Below, piece by piece: positions 55,169-64,000 of a stretch of 64,000 nt of DNA. Location: positions 18,392 through 82,391 of the forward strand of contig JAUXVI010000020.1 in the NCBI GenBank assembly GCA_030680575.1, given 5' to 3'. The translations under genes were made by a program, and so were the position numbers. Under the pieces are notes generated by a model, which was not told the DNA's origin, made no database searches, and worked only from the letters and a program-made list of their open reading frames with translations. This DNA is from Hylemonella sp. Its GTDB lineage: Bacteria > Pseudomonadota > Gammaproteobacteria > Burkholderiales > Burkholderiaceae_C. Each line of letters begins with the position of its first letter. Within the stretch, counting starts at the first letter, position 1.

Positions 55169-56770
55169 ATGAACGCACTCATTTCCGTATCCGACAAGAC
55201 CGGCATCGTCGACTTTGCCAAGGCACTGCACGCGCTGGGTGTCAAGCTCATTTCCACTGGTGGCACCGCCAAGCTGCTGGCTGAACAAGGCCTGCCCGTG
55301 ACCGAGGTGGCCGAAGTCACGGCTTTCCCCGAAATGCTGGACGGCCGCGTCAAGACCCTGCACCCCAAGGTGCACGGCGGCCTGCTGGCGCGCCGCGACG
55401 TGCCCGAACACATGGCGGCGCTCAAAGCGCACGGCATCGACACCATCGACCTGCTGGTGGTCAACCTCTACCCGTTTGAAGCCACGGTGGCCAAGGCTGG
55501 GTGCACGCTGGAAGACGCGATCGAGAACATCGACATCGGCGGCCCAGCCATGGTGCGCAGCGCGGCCAAGAACTGGCAGGACGTTGGCGTGCTGACCGAC
55601 GCCTCGCAGTACCCGGCCGTGTTGGCTGAGCTCAAAGCCAGTGGCAAGCTGTCCGACAAGCTGCGTTTTGCACTGTCGGTGGCCGCGTTCAACCGCATCG
55701 CCAACTACGATGCGGCCATCAGCAACTACCTGTCCGCCATCGACTTCGAGGCGAGCATTCAAGCCGGCGCGCCGGTGAGCCTGCCGTTCTCGGCCCAGGC
55801 CAACAGCAACCTGGTCAAACTGCAGGACCTGCGCTACGGCGAGAACCCGCACCAGCAGGCCGCTTTCTACCGTGACCTGTACCCGGCTCCTGGTTCGCTG
55901 GTGACAGCCAAGCAGCTGCAGGGCAAGGAGCTCTCCTACAACAACATTGCCGATGCCGATGCCGCCTGGGAGTGCGTCAAGAGCTTTGATGTGCCGGCTT
56001 GCGTCATCGTCAAGCACGCCAACCCCTGCGGCGTGGCGGTGGGCAAGGACGCGCTGGAGTCCTACAGCAAGGCCTTCCAGACCGACCCGACCTCCGCTTT
56101 CGGCGGCATCATCGCCTTCAACCGCCCGGTCGATGCAGCTGCCGCCCAGGCGGTGAGCAAGCAGTTCGTCGAGGTGCTGATGGCGCCGGCCTACACGCCG
56201 GAAGCGCTGGAAATCTTCAAGGCCAAGGCCAATGTGCGCGTGCTCGAAATTTCTCTCGATGGTATTAAGCGCGACGGCAAGACCGCCTGGGAGCGCGGCC
56301 TCAATTCGCACGACGTCAAGCGCGTCGGTTCCGGTTTGCTGATCCAGACCGCCGATAACTACGAACTGCAGCGCAGCGAGCTCAAGGTCGTGACCAAGCT
56401 GGCGCCGACGCCGCAGCAGCTTGATGACCTGCTGTTCGCCTGGAAGGTGGCCAAATTCGTCAAGAGCAATGCCATCGTCTTCTGCAAGGACGGCATGACC
56501 ATGGGTGTCGGTGCCGGCCAGATGAGCCGCCTCGATTCGGCGCGCATCGCCAGCATCAAGGCGCAGCATGCCAACCTGACGTTGCAGGGCACGGCGGTGG
56601 CGAGCGACGCCTTCTTCCCGTTCCGCGACGGCCTGGACGTGGTGGTGGATGCGGGTGCGACCTGTGTCATCCAACCCGGCGGCTCGATGCGTGACCAGGA
56701 AGTGATCGACGCCGCCAACGAGCGCGGTGTGGCCATGGTGTTCAGTGGCGTGCGCCACTTCCGCCACTGA
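55169..56770 (+). CDS. purH: Bifunctional AICAR transformylase/IMP cyclohydrolase
   Basis: The 533-residue protein catalyses the last two steps of IMP synthesis. The N-terminal cyclohydrolase (MGS-like) domain shows [19 protein letters not shown] and [13 protein letters not shown]. The C-terminal transformylase has [26 protein letters not shown] and DAFFPFRDG. It is part of the dusB-fis transcript, tying purine synthesis to growth-rate genes. Confidence 0.97.
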   Translation: MNALISVSDKTGIVDFAKALHALGVKLISTGGTAKLLAEQGLPVTEVAEVTAFPEMLDGRVKTLHPKVHGGLLARRDVPEHMAALKAHGIDTIDLLVVNLYPFEATVAKAGCTLEDAIENIDIGGPAMVRSAAKNWQDVGVLTDASQYPAVLAELKASGKLSDKLRFALSVAAFNRIANYDAAISNYLSAIDFEASIQAGAPVSLPFSAQANSNLVKLQDLRYGENPHQQAAFYRDLYPAPGSLVTAKQLQGKELSYNNIADADAAWECVKSFDVPACVIVKHANPCGVAVGKDALESYSKAFQTDPTSAFGGIIAFNRPVDAAAAQAVSKQFVEVLMAPAYTPEALEIFKAKANVRVLEISLDGIKRDGKTAWERGLNSHDVKRVGSGLLIQTADNYELQRSELKVVTKLAPTPQQLDDLLFAWKVAKFVKSNAIVFCKDGMTMGVGAGQMSRLDSARIASIKAQHANLTLQGTAVASDAFFPFRDGLDVVVDAGATCVIQPGGSMRDQEVIDAANERGVAMVFSGVRHFRH

Positions 56771-56790
56771 GCGGCACCTGGGGTTTCTAA

Positions 56791-56847
56791 GCCAAATCGG
56801 CCTCCCGCCCTTGTGAAATGGGCGGGAGTAGCTATCGATTCAGTAGC
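56791..56847 (-). repeat. Dispersed palindrome-led repeat, copy 4 (intergenic)
   Basis: The palindrome GCTAT-N7-GTAGC lies at 56831-56847. Reading leftward, a perfect 9-bp stem CTCCCGCCC / GGGCGGGAG (56802-56828) and the GAGGCCGATTT tail follow. It lies between purH and the enoyl-CoA hydratase stop and may serve as a hairpin end for both. Confidence 0.7.
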
Positions 56848-56859
56848 AAACCAAGGTGG

Positions 56860-57663
56860 TCAGCCCTTGTGCGGGCCCTCCCGGCCGGCGGACGCGGGCC
56901 GCTTGTCGATGAAGGCCTGCACACCGTCGAGTGCGCAGTCGTCCATCATGTTGCAGGCCATGGTCTGGCTGGCGGCCTGGTAGGCGGCCTCGATGCCGCA
57001 CTCCAGCTGCCTGTAGAACAGCTCCTTGCCCATCGCCAGCGCCACGCGCGGCTTGCTGACGATGCTGGTCACCAGCCGCTCCACTTCGGCGTCGAGCTGG
57101 TCGGGCGCGGCCACCCGGTTCACCAGTCCTTTCTCGCGTGCCTGCTCGGCACTGATGAACTCGCCCGTGACCAGCATCTCGAACGCCGCCTTGCGACCCA
57201 GGTTGCGCGACAGCGCCACGCTGGGCGTGGCGCAGAACAGGCCCAGGTTGACGCCGCTGACCGCAAAGCGCGCATCGCTGGCGGCCACCGCCAGGTCGCA
57301 CATGGCGACCAACTGGCAGCCGGCGGCGGTGGCAATGCCGTGCACGCGCGCGATCACCGGCACGCGCAAGCGCTGCAGGGCCAGCATCACCTTGCTGCAC
57401 TGTGCGAACAAGTCCTGGTAATAGGCCAGCGAAGGTTCGGCGCGCATTTCCTTCAGGTCATGGCCGGCGCAAAAGGCCCGGCCGGCGGCGGCGAGCACCA
57501 GCACGCGAGCACTGTCGTCCTGCGCAACGGCTTCAAGGGCCTGCTGCAGGGCATTCAGCATGTCCTCAGACAAGGCGTTGAAGGCCTGTGGTCGGTTCAG
57601 CGTCAGGGTGACGACACCACGCGCATCGCGTGTGGAGAGGATCAGCGGTTCGGTGGTGGACAT
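56860..57663 (-). CDS. Enoyl-CoA hydratase/isomerase family protein
   Basis: A 267-residue crotonase-fold protein. Oxyanion-hole segments: AAGRAFCAGHDLKEM and HGIATAAGCQLVAMCDLAVAA. The region where hydratases hold a catalytic Glu reads VNLGLFCATPSVALSRNLG, without an acidic residue, so ordinary hydratase activity is doubtful; this resembles the ECHDC3/EchA8-like group. No neighbouring beta-oxidation genes. Convergent with purH. Confidence 0.82.
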   Translation of the reverse strand: MSTTEPLILSTRDARGVVTLTLNRPQAFNALSEDMLNALQQALEAVAQDDSARVLVLAAAGRAFCAGHDLKEMRAEPSLAYYQDLFAQCSKVMLALQRLRVPVIARVHGIATAAGCQLVAMCDLAVAASDARFAVSGVNLGLFCATPSVALSRNLGRKAAFEMLVTGEFISAEQAREKGLVNRVAAPDQLDAEVERLVTSIVSKPRVALAMGKELFYRQLECGIEAAYQAASQTMACNMMDDCALDGVQAFIDKRPASAGREGPHKG

Positions 57664-57783
57664 GGCGGCAGCACTCCTGGGCGTGGTGAATGCCCGGATT
57701 GTGCCGCCACACCACTGGCTTGAGAGCAGGCCACGGCCCGTTTGGCGCGAGGTGCGATAACGAACCGGGCTGGAGATTTCGAA

Positions 57784-57839
57784 AGAAATTGGCCTCTAGC
57801 CCTTGCTGTTGATGCGCAAGCAGCTACTATTTTTGTAGC
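57784..57839 (-). repeat. Dispersed palindrome-led repeat, copy 5 (overlaps hemL 3' end)
   Basis: The palindrome GCTAC-N7-GTAGC lies at 57823-57839. Reading leftward, CTTGC/GCAAG forms a short stem, followed by the GGGCTAGAGGCCAATTT tail. The hemL stop codon (57827-57829) and its last three or four codons lie within the palindrome. Confidence 0.7.
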
Positions 57840-59137
57840 AATTTGAACGCTTCGCGCGCCGCTGCCATCGTCTGCGCGATGTCGTCCGCGCTGTGCGCCG
57901 CGCTGACGAAACCGGCCTCGTACAGCGCCGGGGCGATGTAGACGCCGCGCTCCAGCAGGCCGTGGAACAAAGTGTTGAACTTCGCCCCTTCGGTCTTCAT
58001 GACCTGGCCGTAGTTCTGCGGCAGTTGGGGCAGCAGGAAGAAGCCGAACATGCCGCCTTCGCAATCGGCGCTGAAGGGCACGCCTTCGGCCGCGGCGGCG
58101 GCCTTGAGGCCATCCACCAGCGAACGGGTCTTGCCGGCCAGCGTCTCGAAGAAGCCTGGTTTGCGAATTTCGCGCAGCGTGGCCAAGCCGCAGGCGGTGG
58201 CCACCGGGTTGCCCGACAGCGTGCCGGCCTGGTAGACCGGGCCCAGCGGCGCCATCTGTTCCATGAGCGCGCGCGGGCCGCCGAAGGCCGCCAGCGGCAT
58301 GCCGCCGCCAATGACCTTGCCCAGCACCGTGATGTCCGGCTTGAAACCCGGGATGGCTTGGGCATAAACGCTTTGCGCGCTGCCCAGTGCCACGCGGAAA
58401 CCGGTCATCACCTCGTCGAACACCAGCAGGGCGCCGTGCTGGCTGCACAGTTCGCGGCAGCGCTGCATGAAGGGCACCGAGGCGCGCACGAAGTTCATGT
58501 TGCCGGCGATCGGCTCGATCATCAGGCAGGCGACTTCCTTGCCGTGCAGGGCAAAGGCTTCTTCGAGTTGCTGCACATTGTTGTACTCGAGCACCAGCGT
58601 GTGCTGCACCACCTCGGCCGGCACGCCAGCGCTGGTGGGGTTGCCGAAGGTGGCCAGGCCCGAGCCGGCTTTCACCAGCAGCGCATCGGCATGGCCGTGG
58701 TAGCAGCCTTCGAATTTGATGATCTTGCTGCGGCCGGTGGCGCCACGCGCCAGGCGGATGGCGCTCATGCCAGCTTCGGTGCCGGAACTCACCAGGCGCA
58801 CCATCTCCATCGACGGCACTTCCTTCAGGATTTCTTCCGCCAGCTCGATCTCGCGCTCGGTCGGGGCGCCGAAGGAGAAGCCCTCCAGCACCGCCTTTTG
58901 TACCGCTTCGACCACCGCCGGGTGGCCGTGGCCCAGGATCATCGGGCCCCAGGAGCCGATGTAGTCGATGTAACGCTGGTCGTTGGCGTCCCAGAAATAG
59001 GCGCCTTGGGCGCGCTTGACGAAGCGCGGCGTGCCGCCAACGGCGCGGAAGGCGCGCACGGGCGAATTCACGCCGCCGGGAATGACGCGCTTGGCGCGCT
59101 CGAACAGGGAATCGTTGAGGTCAATGCTGTGTGTCAT
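57827..59137 (-). CDS. hemL: Glutamate-1-semialdehyde 2,1-aminomutase
   Basis: A 436-residue PLP enzyme making 5-aminolevulinate for haem by the C5 pathway. [47 protein letters not shown] and the Schiff-base lysine in [19 protein letters not shown] are all clear. ATG at 59137 is chosen ([15 protein letters not shown]). The start overlaps the thiD end by 17 bp, so the two are coupled. The C-terminal LLQK and stop come from a dispersed repeat. Confidence 0.97.
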   Translation of the reverse strand: MTHSIDLNDSLFERAKRVIPGGVNSPVRAFRAVGGTPRFVKRAQGAYFWDANDQRYIDYIGSWGPMILGHGHPAVVEAVQKAVLEGFSFGAPTEREIELAEEILKEVPSMEMVRLVSSGTEAGMSAIRLARGATGRSKIIKFEGCYHGHADALLVKAGSGLATFGNPTSAGVPAEVVQHTLVLEYNNVQQLEEAFALHGKEVACLMIEPIAGNMNFVRASVPFMQRCRELCSQHGALLVFDEVMTGFRVALGSAQSVYAQAIPGFKPDITVLGKVIGGGMPLAAFGGPRALMEQMAPLGPVYQAGTLSGNPVATACGLATLREIRKPGFFETLAGKTRSLVDGLKAAAAAEGVPFSADCEGGMFGFFLLPQLPQNYGQVMKTEGAKFNTLFHGLLERGVYIAPALYEAGFVSAAHSADDIAQTMAAAREAFKLLQK

Positions 59138-60059
59138 GGGGCGGGAATTGAAAACTGGAGGCGGGGTCCGACGAGCCCTCGTCGGTTTCGTCTGTGTCAT
59201 CGGCGGGCAGGGCCCAGAACAGCCGGTCGGGGATCACGTGCCCCATGCCGGGGCGAAAGCCGCTGTCCAGACACTGGTCGAGGTAGCCCAAGGCTTCGGT
59301 GAAGGCTTCGCTCAGGTCGCAGCCGCTGGCAATCAGGGCCGCCAGCGCGGCCGACAGGGTATCGCCGGCACCCGAGAACACGGCTTCGAAGCGTTCGAAC
59401 TTGGCGCTGCCAAGCACGGTCTGCGGCGAGGCCAGCACGTTGTCGATGAACTGGTCAGGCGCCGGGATGCCGGTGACCAAGGTGTAGGACACGCCGAATT
59501 CGGCCGCCGCGCGGGCAATGTCGCGTGCGCTGGGGGCGCGCTCGGCACTCCAGTCCGGCAGCAGCCAGCGTGACAGGGTGCTGTGGTTGCCCACCAGCAC
59601 GGCGGTCTGCGGCAGCACCAGCTCCTGGAAAGCGTCCAGGTAAAGGTCGATCTGGACTTCGCTCCACCACGACAGGTTGGGCATGTAGGCGATCAGCGGA
59701 ATGTCCGGGTAGTCGGAGGCCGCTTCGGCAATGGCCGTCAGGTTTTCCGGCGTGCCGGCGAAGCCGACCTTGATGACCTGCACCGTCACGTCTTCCAGCA
59801 GGGTGCGGGCCTGCTCGGCAACCACCTCTTCGTCGAAGGCGAAGTGCTCGAAGATCTCGGCTGTGTCGCGGGCGTAGGTGCCGGTGATCACCGGCAGCGC
59901 ATGGGCGCCCACCGAGGCGATGGCCGTCACGTCGCTGGACAGGCCGCCGGCACCGCAGGGGTCGTTGGCATTGAACACCAGCACACACGCGGGGCGGGTG
60001 TCCTCGTGTTCTGTTTCAGTTTGGGGAGGGGTTTGCATAGGCCGGCCTGCAGTTGTCAT
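59121..60059 (-). CDS. thiD: Hydroxymethylpyrimidine/phosphomethylpyrimidine kinase
   Basis: A ribokinase-fold kinase of about 312 residues, predicted to phosphorylate HMP and HMP-P in thiamin synthesis. The N-terminal [19 protein letters not shown] matches the ThiD substrate loop (usually SDPSGGAGI, so divergent). The anion-hole motif is in [18 protein letters not shown] at 60059 or 60038 may be the start. A longer acidic C-terminal tail and the divergent loop leave some doubt about substrate; other thi genes are not nearby. Divergent from rubredoxin. Confidence 0.82.
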   Translation of the reverse strand: MTTAGRPMQTPPQTETEHEDTRPACVLVFNANDPCGAGGLSSDVTAIASVGAHALPVITGTYARDTAEIFEHFAFDEEVVAEQARTLLEDVTVQVIKVGFAGTPENLTAIAEAASDYPDIPLIAYMPNLSWWSEVQIDLYLDAFQELVLPQTAVLVGNHSTLSRWLLPDWSAERAPSARDIARAAAEFGVSYTLVTGIPAPDQFIDNVLASPQTVLGSAKFERFEAVFSGAGDTLSAALAALIASGCDLSEAFTEALGYLDQCLDSGFRPGMGHVIPDRLFWALPADDTDETDEGSSDPASSFQFPPHDTQH

Positions 60060-60153
60060 CAGGCAGAATATCGCATGTCATGGTGCATCGGCCCTGATCT
60101 GGGCATATTGCCTCTATACAATGTTTGCATTCTATTCGAAGGCTCCGTAAGCT

Positions 60154-60327
60154 GTGAGTGATACCAATACGTGGATGTGTCTGATTTGTGGCTGGATTTA
60201 TGACGAGGCGGCCGGTGATCCGGAGCACGGCATCGCCCCTGGTACGAAGTGGGCCGATGTGCCCATGAACTGGACTTGCCCTGAGTGCGGGGCCCGCAAA
60301 GAAGACTTTGAGATGGTTCAGATCTGA
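60154..60327 (+). CDS. Rubredoxin
   Basis: A 57-residue electron carrier. Iron ligands are the two CXXC pairs, MCLICGWIYDEAAGDPEHGI and WTCPECGARKEDFEM, with the expected spacing and aromatic residues. GTG start at 60154 (MSDTNTW). It sits 60 bp before pilG and divergent from thiD; rubredoxin next to pilGHIJ is a recurring betaproteobacterial arrangement. Its redox partner here is unknown. Confidence 0.93.
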   Translation: MSDTNTWMCLICGWIYDEAAGDPEHGIAPGTKWADVPMNWTCPECGARKEDFEMVQI

Positions 60328-60387
60328 AACATCTGTATCAAGATGTTTGCCTTTGACCCCGCCCATTCCTGATCAGGAGCACTGTCT

Positions 60388-60786
60388 GTGAGCACCCAAG
60401 AACCTGTCCTCAAGGTCCTCGTTGTCGATGACAGCAACACGATTCGGCGCAGTGCCGAGATCTTCCTCAAGCAGGGCGGGCACGAAGTGCTGCTGGCTGA
60501 AGATGGCTTCGATGCCCTGGCCAAGGTGAACGACTACGAACCGCATCTGATCTTCTGCGACATCCTGATGCCTCGTCTCGATGGCTACCAGACCTGTGCC
60601 ATCATCAAGCGCAACCCGAAGTTTGCTGCCGTGCCGGTGGTCATGCTGTCATCCAAGGATGGCGTGTTCGACAAGGCACGCGGCCGCATGGTCGGGGCGC
60701 AGGATTACCTGACCAAGCCGTTCACCAAAGACCAGTTGTTGCAGGCTGTGCAGCAGTTTGGCATAGTCACGCAAGGAGTAAATTGA
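60388..60786 (+). CDS. pilG: Twitching-motility response regulator PilG
   Basis: This 132-residue single-domain receiver has acidic pair VVDDSNTIRR, phospho-acceptor Asp in FCDILMPRLDGY (near residue 57), Ser in MLSSKDGVFDKAR and Lys in YLTKPFTKD. In Pseudomonas PilG signals pilus extension motors. GTG start at 60388. Its stop overlaps the pilH ATG (TGATG). Confidence 0.92.
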   Translation: MSTQEPVLKVLVVDDSNTIRRSAEIFLKQGGHEVLLAEDGFDALAKVNDYEPHLIFCDILMPRLDGYQTCAIIKRNPKFAAVPVVMLSSKDGVFDKARGRMVGAQDYLTKPFTKDQLLQAVQQFGIVTQGVN

Positions 60787-61151
60787 TGCCGGTAAAAAAA
60801 GTTCTGATCGTTGACGATTCCAAAACCGAGCTGATGTTTCTGACGGATCTGCTGCAGAAAAACGGCATGACGGTGAAAACCGCCCAGGATGCCGACGAGG
60901 CGTTCCGCCGGCTGACCGAAGAAAAGCCGGACCTGATCCTGATGGATGTGGTCATGCCGGGTCAAAATGGATTTCAGCTCACGCGTGCCATCAATCGCAC
61001 CCCTGAATACACCGACATTCCGATCATCATCTGCTCCAGCAAGAATCTGGAAACCGACCGGGTTTGGGGCCTGCGCCAGGGCGCGCGTGACTATGTGACC
61101 AAGCCGGTCGATGCAGCTGAGCTGATGGGCAAAATCAAGGCCTTGGGCTGA
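60786..61151 (+). CDS. pilH: Twitching-motility response regulator PilH
   Basis: A 121-residue receiver: LIVDDSKTELMFL, phospho-Asp in LILMDVVMPGQNGFQ, CSSKNLETDRVWGLRQGARDY and the conserved Lys in VTKPVDAAEL. It follows PilG directly and precedes the CheW-like gene by 11 bp. In the Pil-Chp system it acts opposite PilG. Confidence 0.92.
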   Translation: MPVKKVLIVDDSKTELMFLTDLLQKNGMTVKTAQDADEAFRRLTEEKPDLILMDVVMPGQNGFQLTRAINRTPEYTDIPIIICSSKNLETDRVWGLRQGARDYVTKPVDAAELMGKIKALG

Positions 61152-61162
61152 ATCGCTGACCC

Positions 61163-61693
61163 ATGGCCAATCGCGAAGCACTCAGGGAGCTCCAGACACG
61201 TCTAGCCAGCCGCCTGCAAACGGCCAAGATGGAAGGTCTGTCCATCTCCTGGCTGGCTGTTCGGGCGGGGGGGCGCAATTACCTGTTTCCGTTGGCGCAG
61301 TCGGGAGAGATTTTCCCGTTGGCCGATATCCAAGTCGTGCCCTATGTGCGCCCCTGGTTTCTGGGGGTCGTGAATCTGCGTGGTGGTTTGTACGGGGTGG
61401 TCGATTTGGCGGCATTCATTGGCCACGAGGGCGGTGTGCCGCGTGCCGAGTCATTGCCGGGCGAGGCCAGTGTCGTCACTTTTAATGCGGCGCTGGAAGT
61501 CAACAGCGCTTTGCTGGTGGATGGGCTGGCGGGTCTGCGTCATGTGGAGACGTTTTCAGGGGCAGAGCCGCCTGCCGCGTCGGCGCCGCCGTATTTTGGA
61601 AATCGGTATGTGGATGCCAGTGGGGAGCACTGGCAGGAGATCAATCTCCAACTGTTGTCGCAGTTGCCTGAATTCTTGAGCATCAGTGCTTAA
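61163..61693 (+). CDS. pilI: CheW-like adaptor PilI
   Basis: A 176-residue CheW-domain protein coupling the chemoreceptor PilJ to the histidine kinase. GGRNYLFPLAQSGEIFPLADIQVVPYVRPWFLGVVNLRGGLYGVVDLA is the domain core (given in parts: FLGVVNLRG and LYGVVDLA are diagnostic). Its position between pilH and pilJ confirms the identity. Confidence 0.9.
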   Translation: MANREALRELQTRLASRLQTAKMEGLSISWLAVRAGGRNYLFPLAQSGEIFPLADIQVVPYVRPWFLGVVNLRGGLYGVVDLAAFIGHEGGVPRAESLPGEASVVTFNAALEVNSALLVDGLAGLRHVETFSGAEPPAASAPPYFGNRYVDASGEHWQEINLQLLSQLPEFLSISA

Positions 61694-61721
61694 CGCTTAA
61701 GTTAAAACTTGGGGTTTCACC

Positions 61722-63983
61722 ATGTCTGTTGTCGATCAACTAAAAAATCTGTTTGCCCAAAAGAAGGCACCTGATTCCGAGCAGGCTTCGAACCTGAGTC
61801 TGGCTACGCCCGACGAGACCGTTGCCGGTGTCGTCCACACCGAACCGATGATGGCCAGCGTGCAAACCGAGGCGGTGGAGCGCGGTGCTGTGCCCGCGCC
61901 GGAGGCGGACCTGAGCGACCTTATTTCGGTGCCTGTGCTGGGACGGCGTACCGTAGTGCAGCATCAGCGCTTGCTGGCTTCGTTGCTGGGTGTCTCGTTG
62001 GTGGCCTTGGCCTCTGTGGCGTTTGTGGGTTTGAACGGCGCCGACAAGGTGGCTCAGCAGGTGAGCGCCACCGGTCAGTCACTGATGCAGTCGCAGCGTC
62101 TGGCCAAATCGGTGTCGCAGGCGCTGGTGGGTGTGCCGCAGGCATTCCCCGAAGTCGCCGAGAGTTCGAGTTTCCTGGCCAAAACCATCAAGGGCCTGAA
62201 AGATGGTGACGACGAGCTCAGGCTGCAGGCGCTGGACAACGAGTTGCAGCCGCAGCTCGACAAGATTCTGCCCCTGATACTGAAAGCCGAAAAGAGCGCT
62301 GGCGTCATCATGGGGCAGCAAAAGATCCTGACCCAGGTCGGGTCGGCGCTGCGGCTGATCAACCGCCAGTCATCGGACCTGCTGGAGATTGCCGAGACGG
62401 TGTCTTCGCTCAAGCTGCAGCAGAACGCACCGGCCACCGAGATCTCGGCGGCGGGTCAGCTGGTGATGCTGACCCAGCGCATCGGCAAATCTTCCAACGA
62501 ATTTCTGACGGCCGAAGGCGTGAGCCCGGAAGCCGTGTTCCTGCTGGGCAAGGACCTGAACTCCTTCAAGGAAATTGCGCAAGGTCTGCTGGATGGCAGC
62601 CCGGAGTTGCGTCTGAGTGCAACCAAGGATGCGCAAACCCGGGAGCAGCTCGACGCGCTGATCAAGCTGTATGAGCAGACGCGAACCCAGGCCGGTGCCA
62701 TTCTGGGCAATCTGCAGGGGCTGGTGTCGGCACGTGAGGCGCAGGTCACCATCATTGCAGACAGCGAGCCGATCCGGCGTGACCTGGAGGAGTTGCAGGC
62801 CCGTCTGGCGGCCAATACCGGCCTGGGGCCGGTGGCGTTGTTGTCATTGGGTGGCGCGGCCTTGTTCTCTTTGCTGTGCGCGGGCGGTCTGGCTTATGTT
62901 CAGCTGCAGGACAGCCGCAAGCGCCAGGTGGTGGCCGAGGCACAGCGTCTGGAAGCTGAGCGCCAGGAGAAGGAAGCCAAGCGCGTGAACGACGCCAACC
63001 AGGCCGCCATTTTGCGATTGATGAACGAGTTGCAGACAGTGGCCGAGGGCGACCTGACACAGGAAGCCACCGTGACGGAAGACATCACGGGTGCCATTGC
63101 CGACTCCGTGAACTACACGGTGGAGGAGTTGCGCTTGCTGGTGGGCAACGTGCAGAACACGGCGACCAAGGTGGCGCAGACGACGGCGGAAGTAGATCAG
63201 ACCTCGACCGAGCTGCTGGCCGCGTCCAATGAGCAACTGCACGAAATTCGTGAAACCGGCCGTTCGGTGGTGGACATGGCGACCCGAATCAACGAGGTGT
63301 CGGTGCAGGCGCAGGAGTCGGCTGCGGTGGCCCGCCAGTCGCTGCAGGCCGCTGAATCCGGCCTGCAGGCCGTGCAGGATGCCATCGGCGGTATGAATTC
63401 GATCCGCGACCAGATCCAGGAAACTTCGAAGCGCATCAAGCGTCTGGGTGAATCGTCGCAGGAGATCGGTGAAATCACCGAGCTGATTTCCGACATTACC
63501 GAACAGACGAACGTGCTGGCCCTGAACGCTGCCATCCAGGCGGCCTCTGCCGGTGAAGCCGGTCGCGGCTTCTCGGTGGTGGCGGACGAAGTGCAGCGAC
63601 TGGCCGAACGATCGGCCGATGCGACGCGCCAGATCTCGGCGCTGGTGAAGGCCATTCAAACCGACACGCAGGATGCGGTGGCCGCCATGGAGCGCTCCAC
63701 GCAAGGTGTGGTCGAAGGGGCCAAGCTGTCGGACAACGCCGGTACCGCGCTGTCCGAAATCGATCGCGTGTCGCGCCGTCTGGCAGACCTGATTGAACAG
63801 ATTTCCAACGCCACGTCGCGCGAAGCCGATTCGGCCAACGAAGTGGCCGGCAACATCCAGCACATTTTTGCCGTGACCGATCAGACCGGTGAGGGCACGC
63901 GTTCCACGGCCCAGCAGGTGCGCGAACTCTCGGCCATGGCCGAAGAACTGCGCCAGTCGGTGGCCCGATTCAAGATCGCCTGA
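61722..63983 (+). CDS. pilJ: Type IV pilus chemoreceptor PilJ
   Basis: A 753-residue methyl-accepting protein. A cytoplasmic N-terminal extension (about 1-78) precedes the first membrane helix (about 86-107, [17 protein letters not shown]). The periplasmic region holds two PilJ-type helical modules. A second helix lies near 370-395 ([23 protein letters not shown]), then HAMP and a long signalling coiled coil with tip motif [18 protein letters not shown] near 592-609. It is complete, ending 17 bp before the window edge; the CheA-like kinase gene should follow. Confidence 0.93.
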   Translation: MSVVDQLKNLFAQKKAPDSEQASNLSLATPDETVAGVVHTEPMMASVQTEAVERGAVPAPEADLSDLISVPVLGRRTVVQHQRLLASLLGVSLVALASVAFVGLNGADKVAQQVSATGQSLMQSQRLAKSVSQALVGVPQAFPEVAESSSFLAKTIKGLKDGDDELRLQALDNELQPQLDKILPLILKAEKSAGVIMGQQKILTQVGSALRLINRQSSDLLEIAETVSSLKLQQNAPATEISAAGQLVMLTQRIGKSSNEFLTAEGVSPEAVFLLGKDLNSFKEIAQGLLDGSPELRLSATKDAQTREQLDALIKLYEQTRTQAGAILGNLQGLVSAREAQVTIIADSEPIRRDLEELQARLAANTGLGPVALLSLGGAALFSLLCAGGLAYVQLQDSRKRQVVAEAQRLEAERQEKEAKRVNDANQAAILRLMNELQTVAEGDLTQEATVTEDITGAIADSVNYTVEELRLLVGNVQNTATKVAQTTAEVDQTSTELLAASNEQLHEIRETGRSVVDMATRINEVSVQAQESAAVARQSLQAAESGLQAVQDAIGGMNSIRDQIQETSKRIKRLGESSQEIGEITELISDITEQTNVLALNAAIQAASAGEAGRGFSVVADEVQRLAERSADATRQISALVKAIQTDTQDAVAAMERSTQGVVEGAKLSDNAGTALSEIDRVSRRLADLIEQISNATSREADSANEVAGNIQHIFAVTDQTGEGTRSTAQQVRELSAMAEELRQSVARFKIA

Positions 63984-64000
63984 GTCCAGCCCGCTCCCAA

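Noticed and set aside
55151..56767. 538-codon open frame antisense to purH
   Set aside because: Shadow; composition typical of reversed GC-rich codons.

Overview
The window reads as ordinary chromosome of a high-GC betaproteobacterium, most likely order Burkholderiales and close to the Comamonadaceae (Rhodoferax/Polaromonas-like). The grounds are the SAH riboswitch in front of ahcY, a roughly 1930-residue UvrA with four ATPase modules, betaproteobacterial-type paaABCDE and leucine-degradation genes, a rubredoxin-pilGHIJ block, and short dispersed repeats that I associate from memory with Comamonadaceae. The genus is an inference. No phage, transposase, rRNA, tRNA or CRISPR array was seen, and coding density is above 90 percent.

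Layout. 1-6.3 kb: end of a leucine/isovalerate degradation operon (mccB partial, mccA, a ghrA-like reductase, HMG-CoA lyase, a DUF1289 protein, a DsbA-fold isomerase). 6.4-10 kb: an MHS-type MFS transporter with terminator, two small unknown proteins and an orphan branched-chain-amino-acid-type binding protein. 10.1-17.1 kb: the four-module UvrA and a degenerate HD-GYP protein. 17.1-17.65 kb: the largest gene-free stretch, holding a 266-bp inverted-repeat element and a compact promoter-structured RNA-terminator unit. 17.6-23.5 kb: an argD-like aminotransferase, HAD phosphatase, alpha/beta hydrolase, prfC and a nitronate monooxygenase. 23.5-26.9 kb: SAH riboswitch, ahcY, tlyA, metF (methyl cycle). 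26.9-30.8 kb: paaABCDE, leftward, behind a near-perfect TetR-type operator. 30.8-38.7 kb: rlmJ, a Ser/Thr kinase, rplM-rpsI, a DUF6776-like protein, a bactofilin, erpA, anmK and an M23 peptidase. 38.7-43.2 kb: tyrS, then a second paa operon (paaG, paaI, paaK) behind a matching operator, and a paralogue of the 8.4-kb small protein. 43.2-50.3 kb: an M61 peptidase, dsbC, a UbiH-family hydroxylase, a MOSC protein, a Bug-type binding protein and ychF. 50.3-60.1 kb: a cNMP-domain/anion-permease fusion coupled to a membrane-anchored sensor-like protein, a YqaA/DedA protein, dusB-fis-purH, an enoyl-CoA hydratase, hemL and thiD. 60.1-64 kb: rubredoxin and the type IV pilus chemosensory genes pilG, pilH, pilI, pilJ.

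How the genes work together. The two paa operons supply aerobic phenylacetate catabolism: PaaK makes phenylacetyl-CoA, PaaABCE epoxidises it, PaaD matures the oxygenase, PaaG isomerises the epoxide and PaaI hydrolyses stalled CoA esters. Both carry the same palindrome, implying one repressor encoded elsewhere. MccAB and HMG-CoA lyase finish leucine breakdown to acetoacetate and acetyl-CoA. AhcY and MetF close the methionine cycle under SAH control. PilGHIJ drive pilus-based motility.

The least ordinary signals are non-coding: a five-copy dispersed repeat led by a 17-bp palindrome that runs into three coding sequences, the 266-bp inverted-repeat element, the unassigned RNA candidate before the aminotransferase, a promoter followed at once by a terminator before dusB-fis, and a palindrome around a -10 box before erpA. 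No clearly new defence or mobile system was found.
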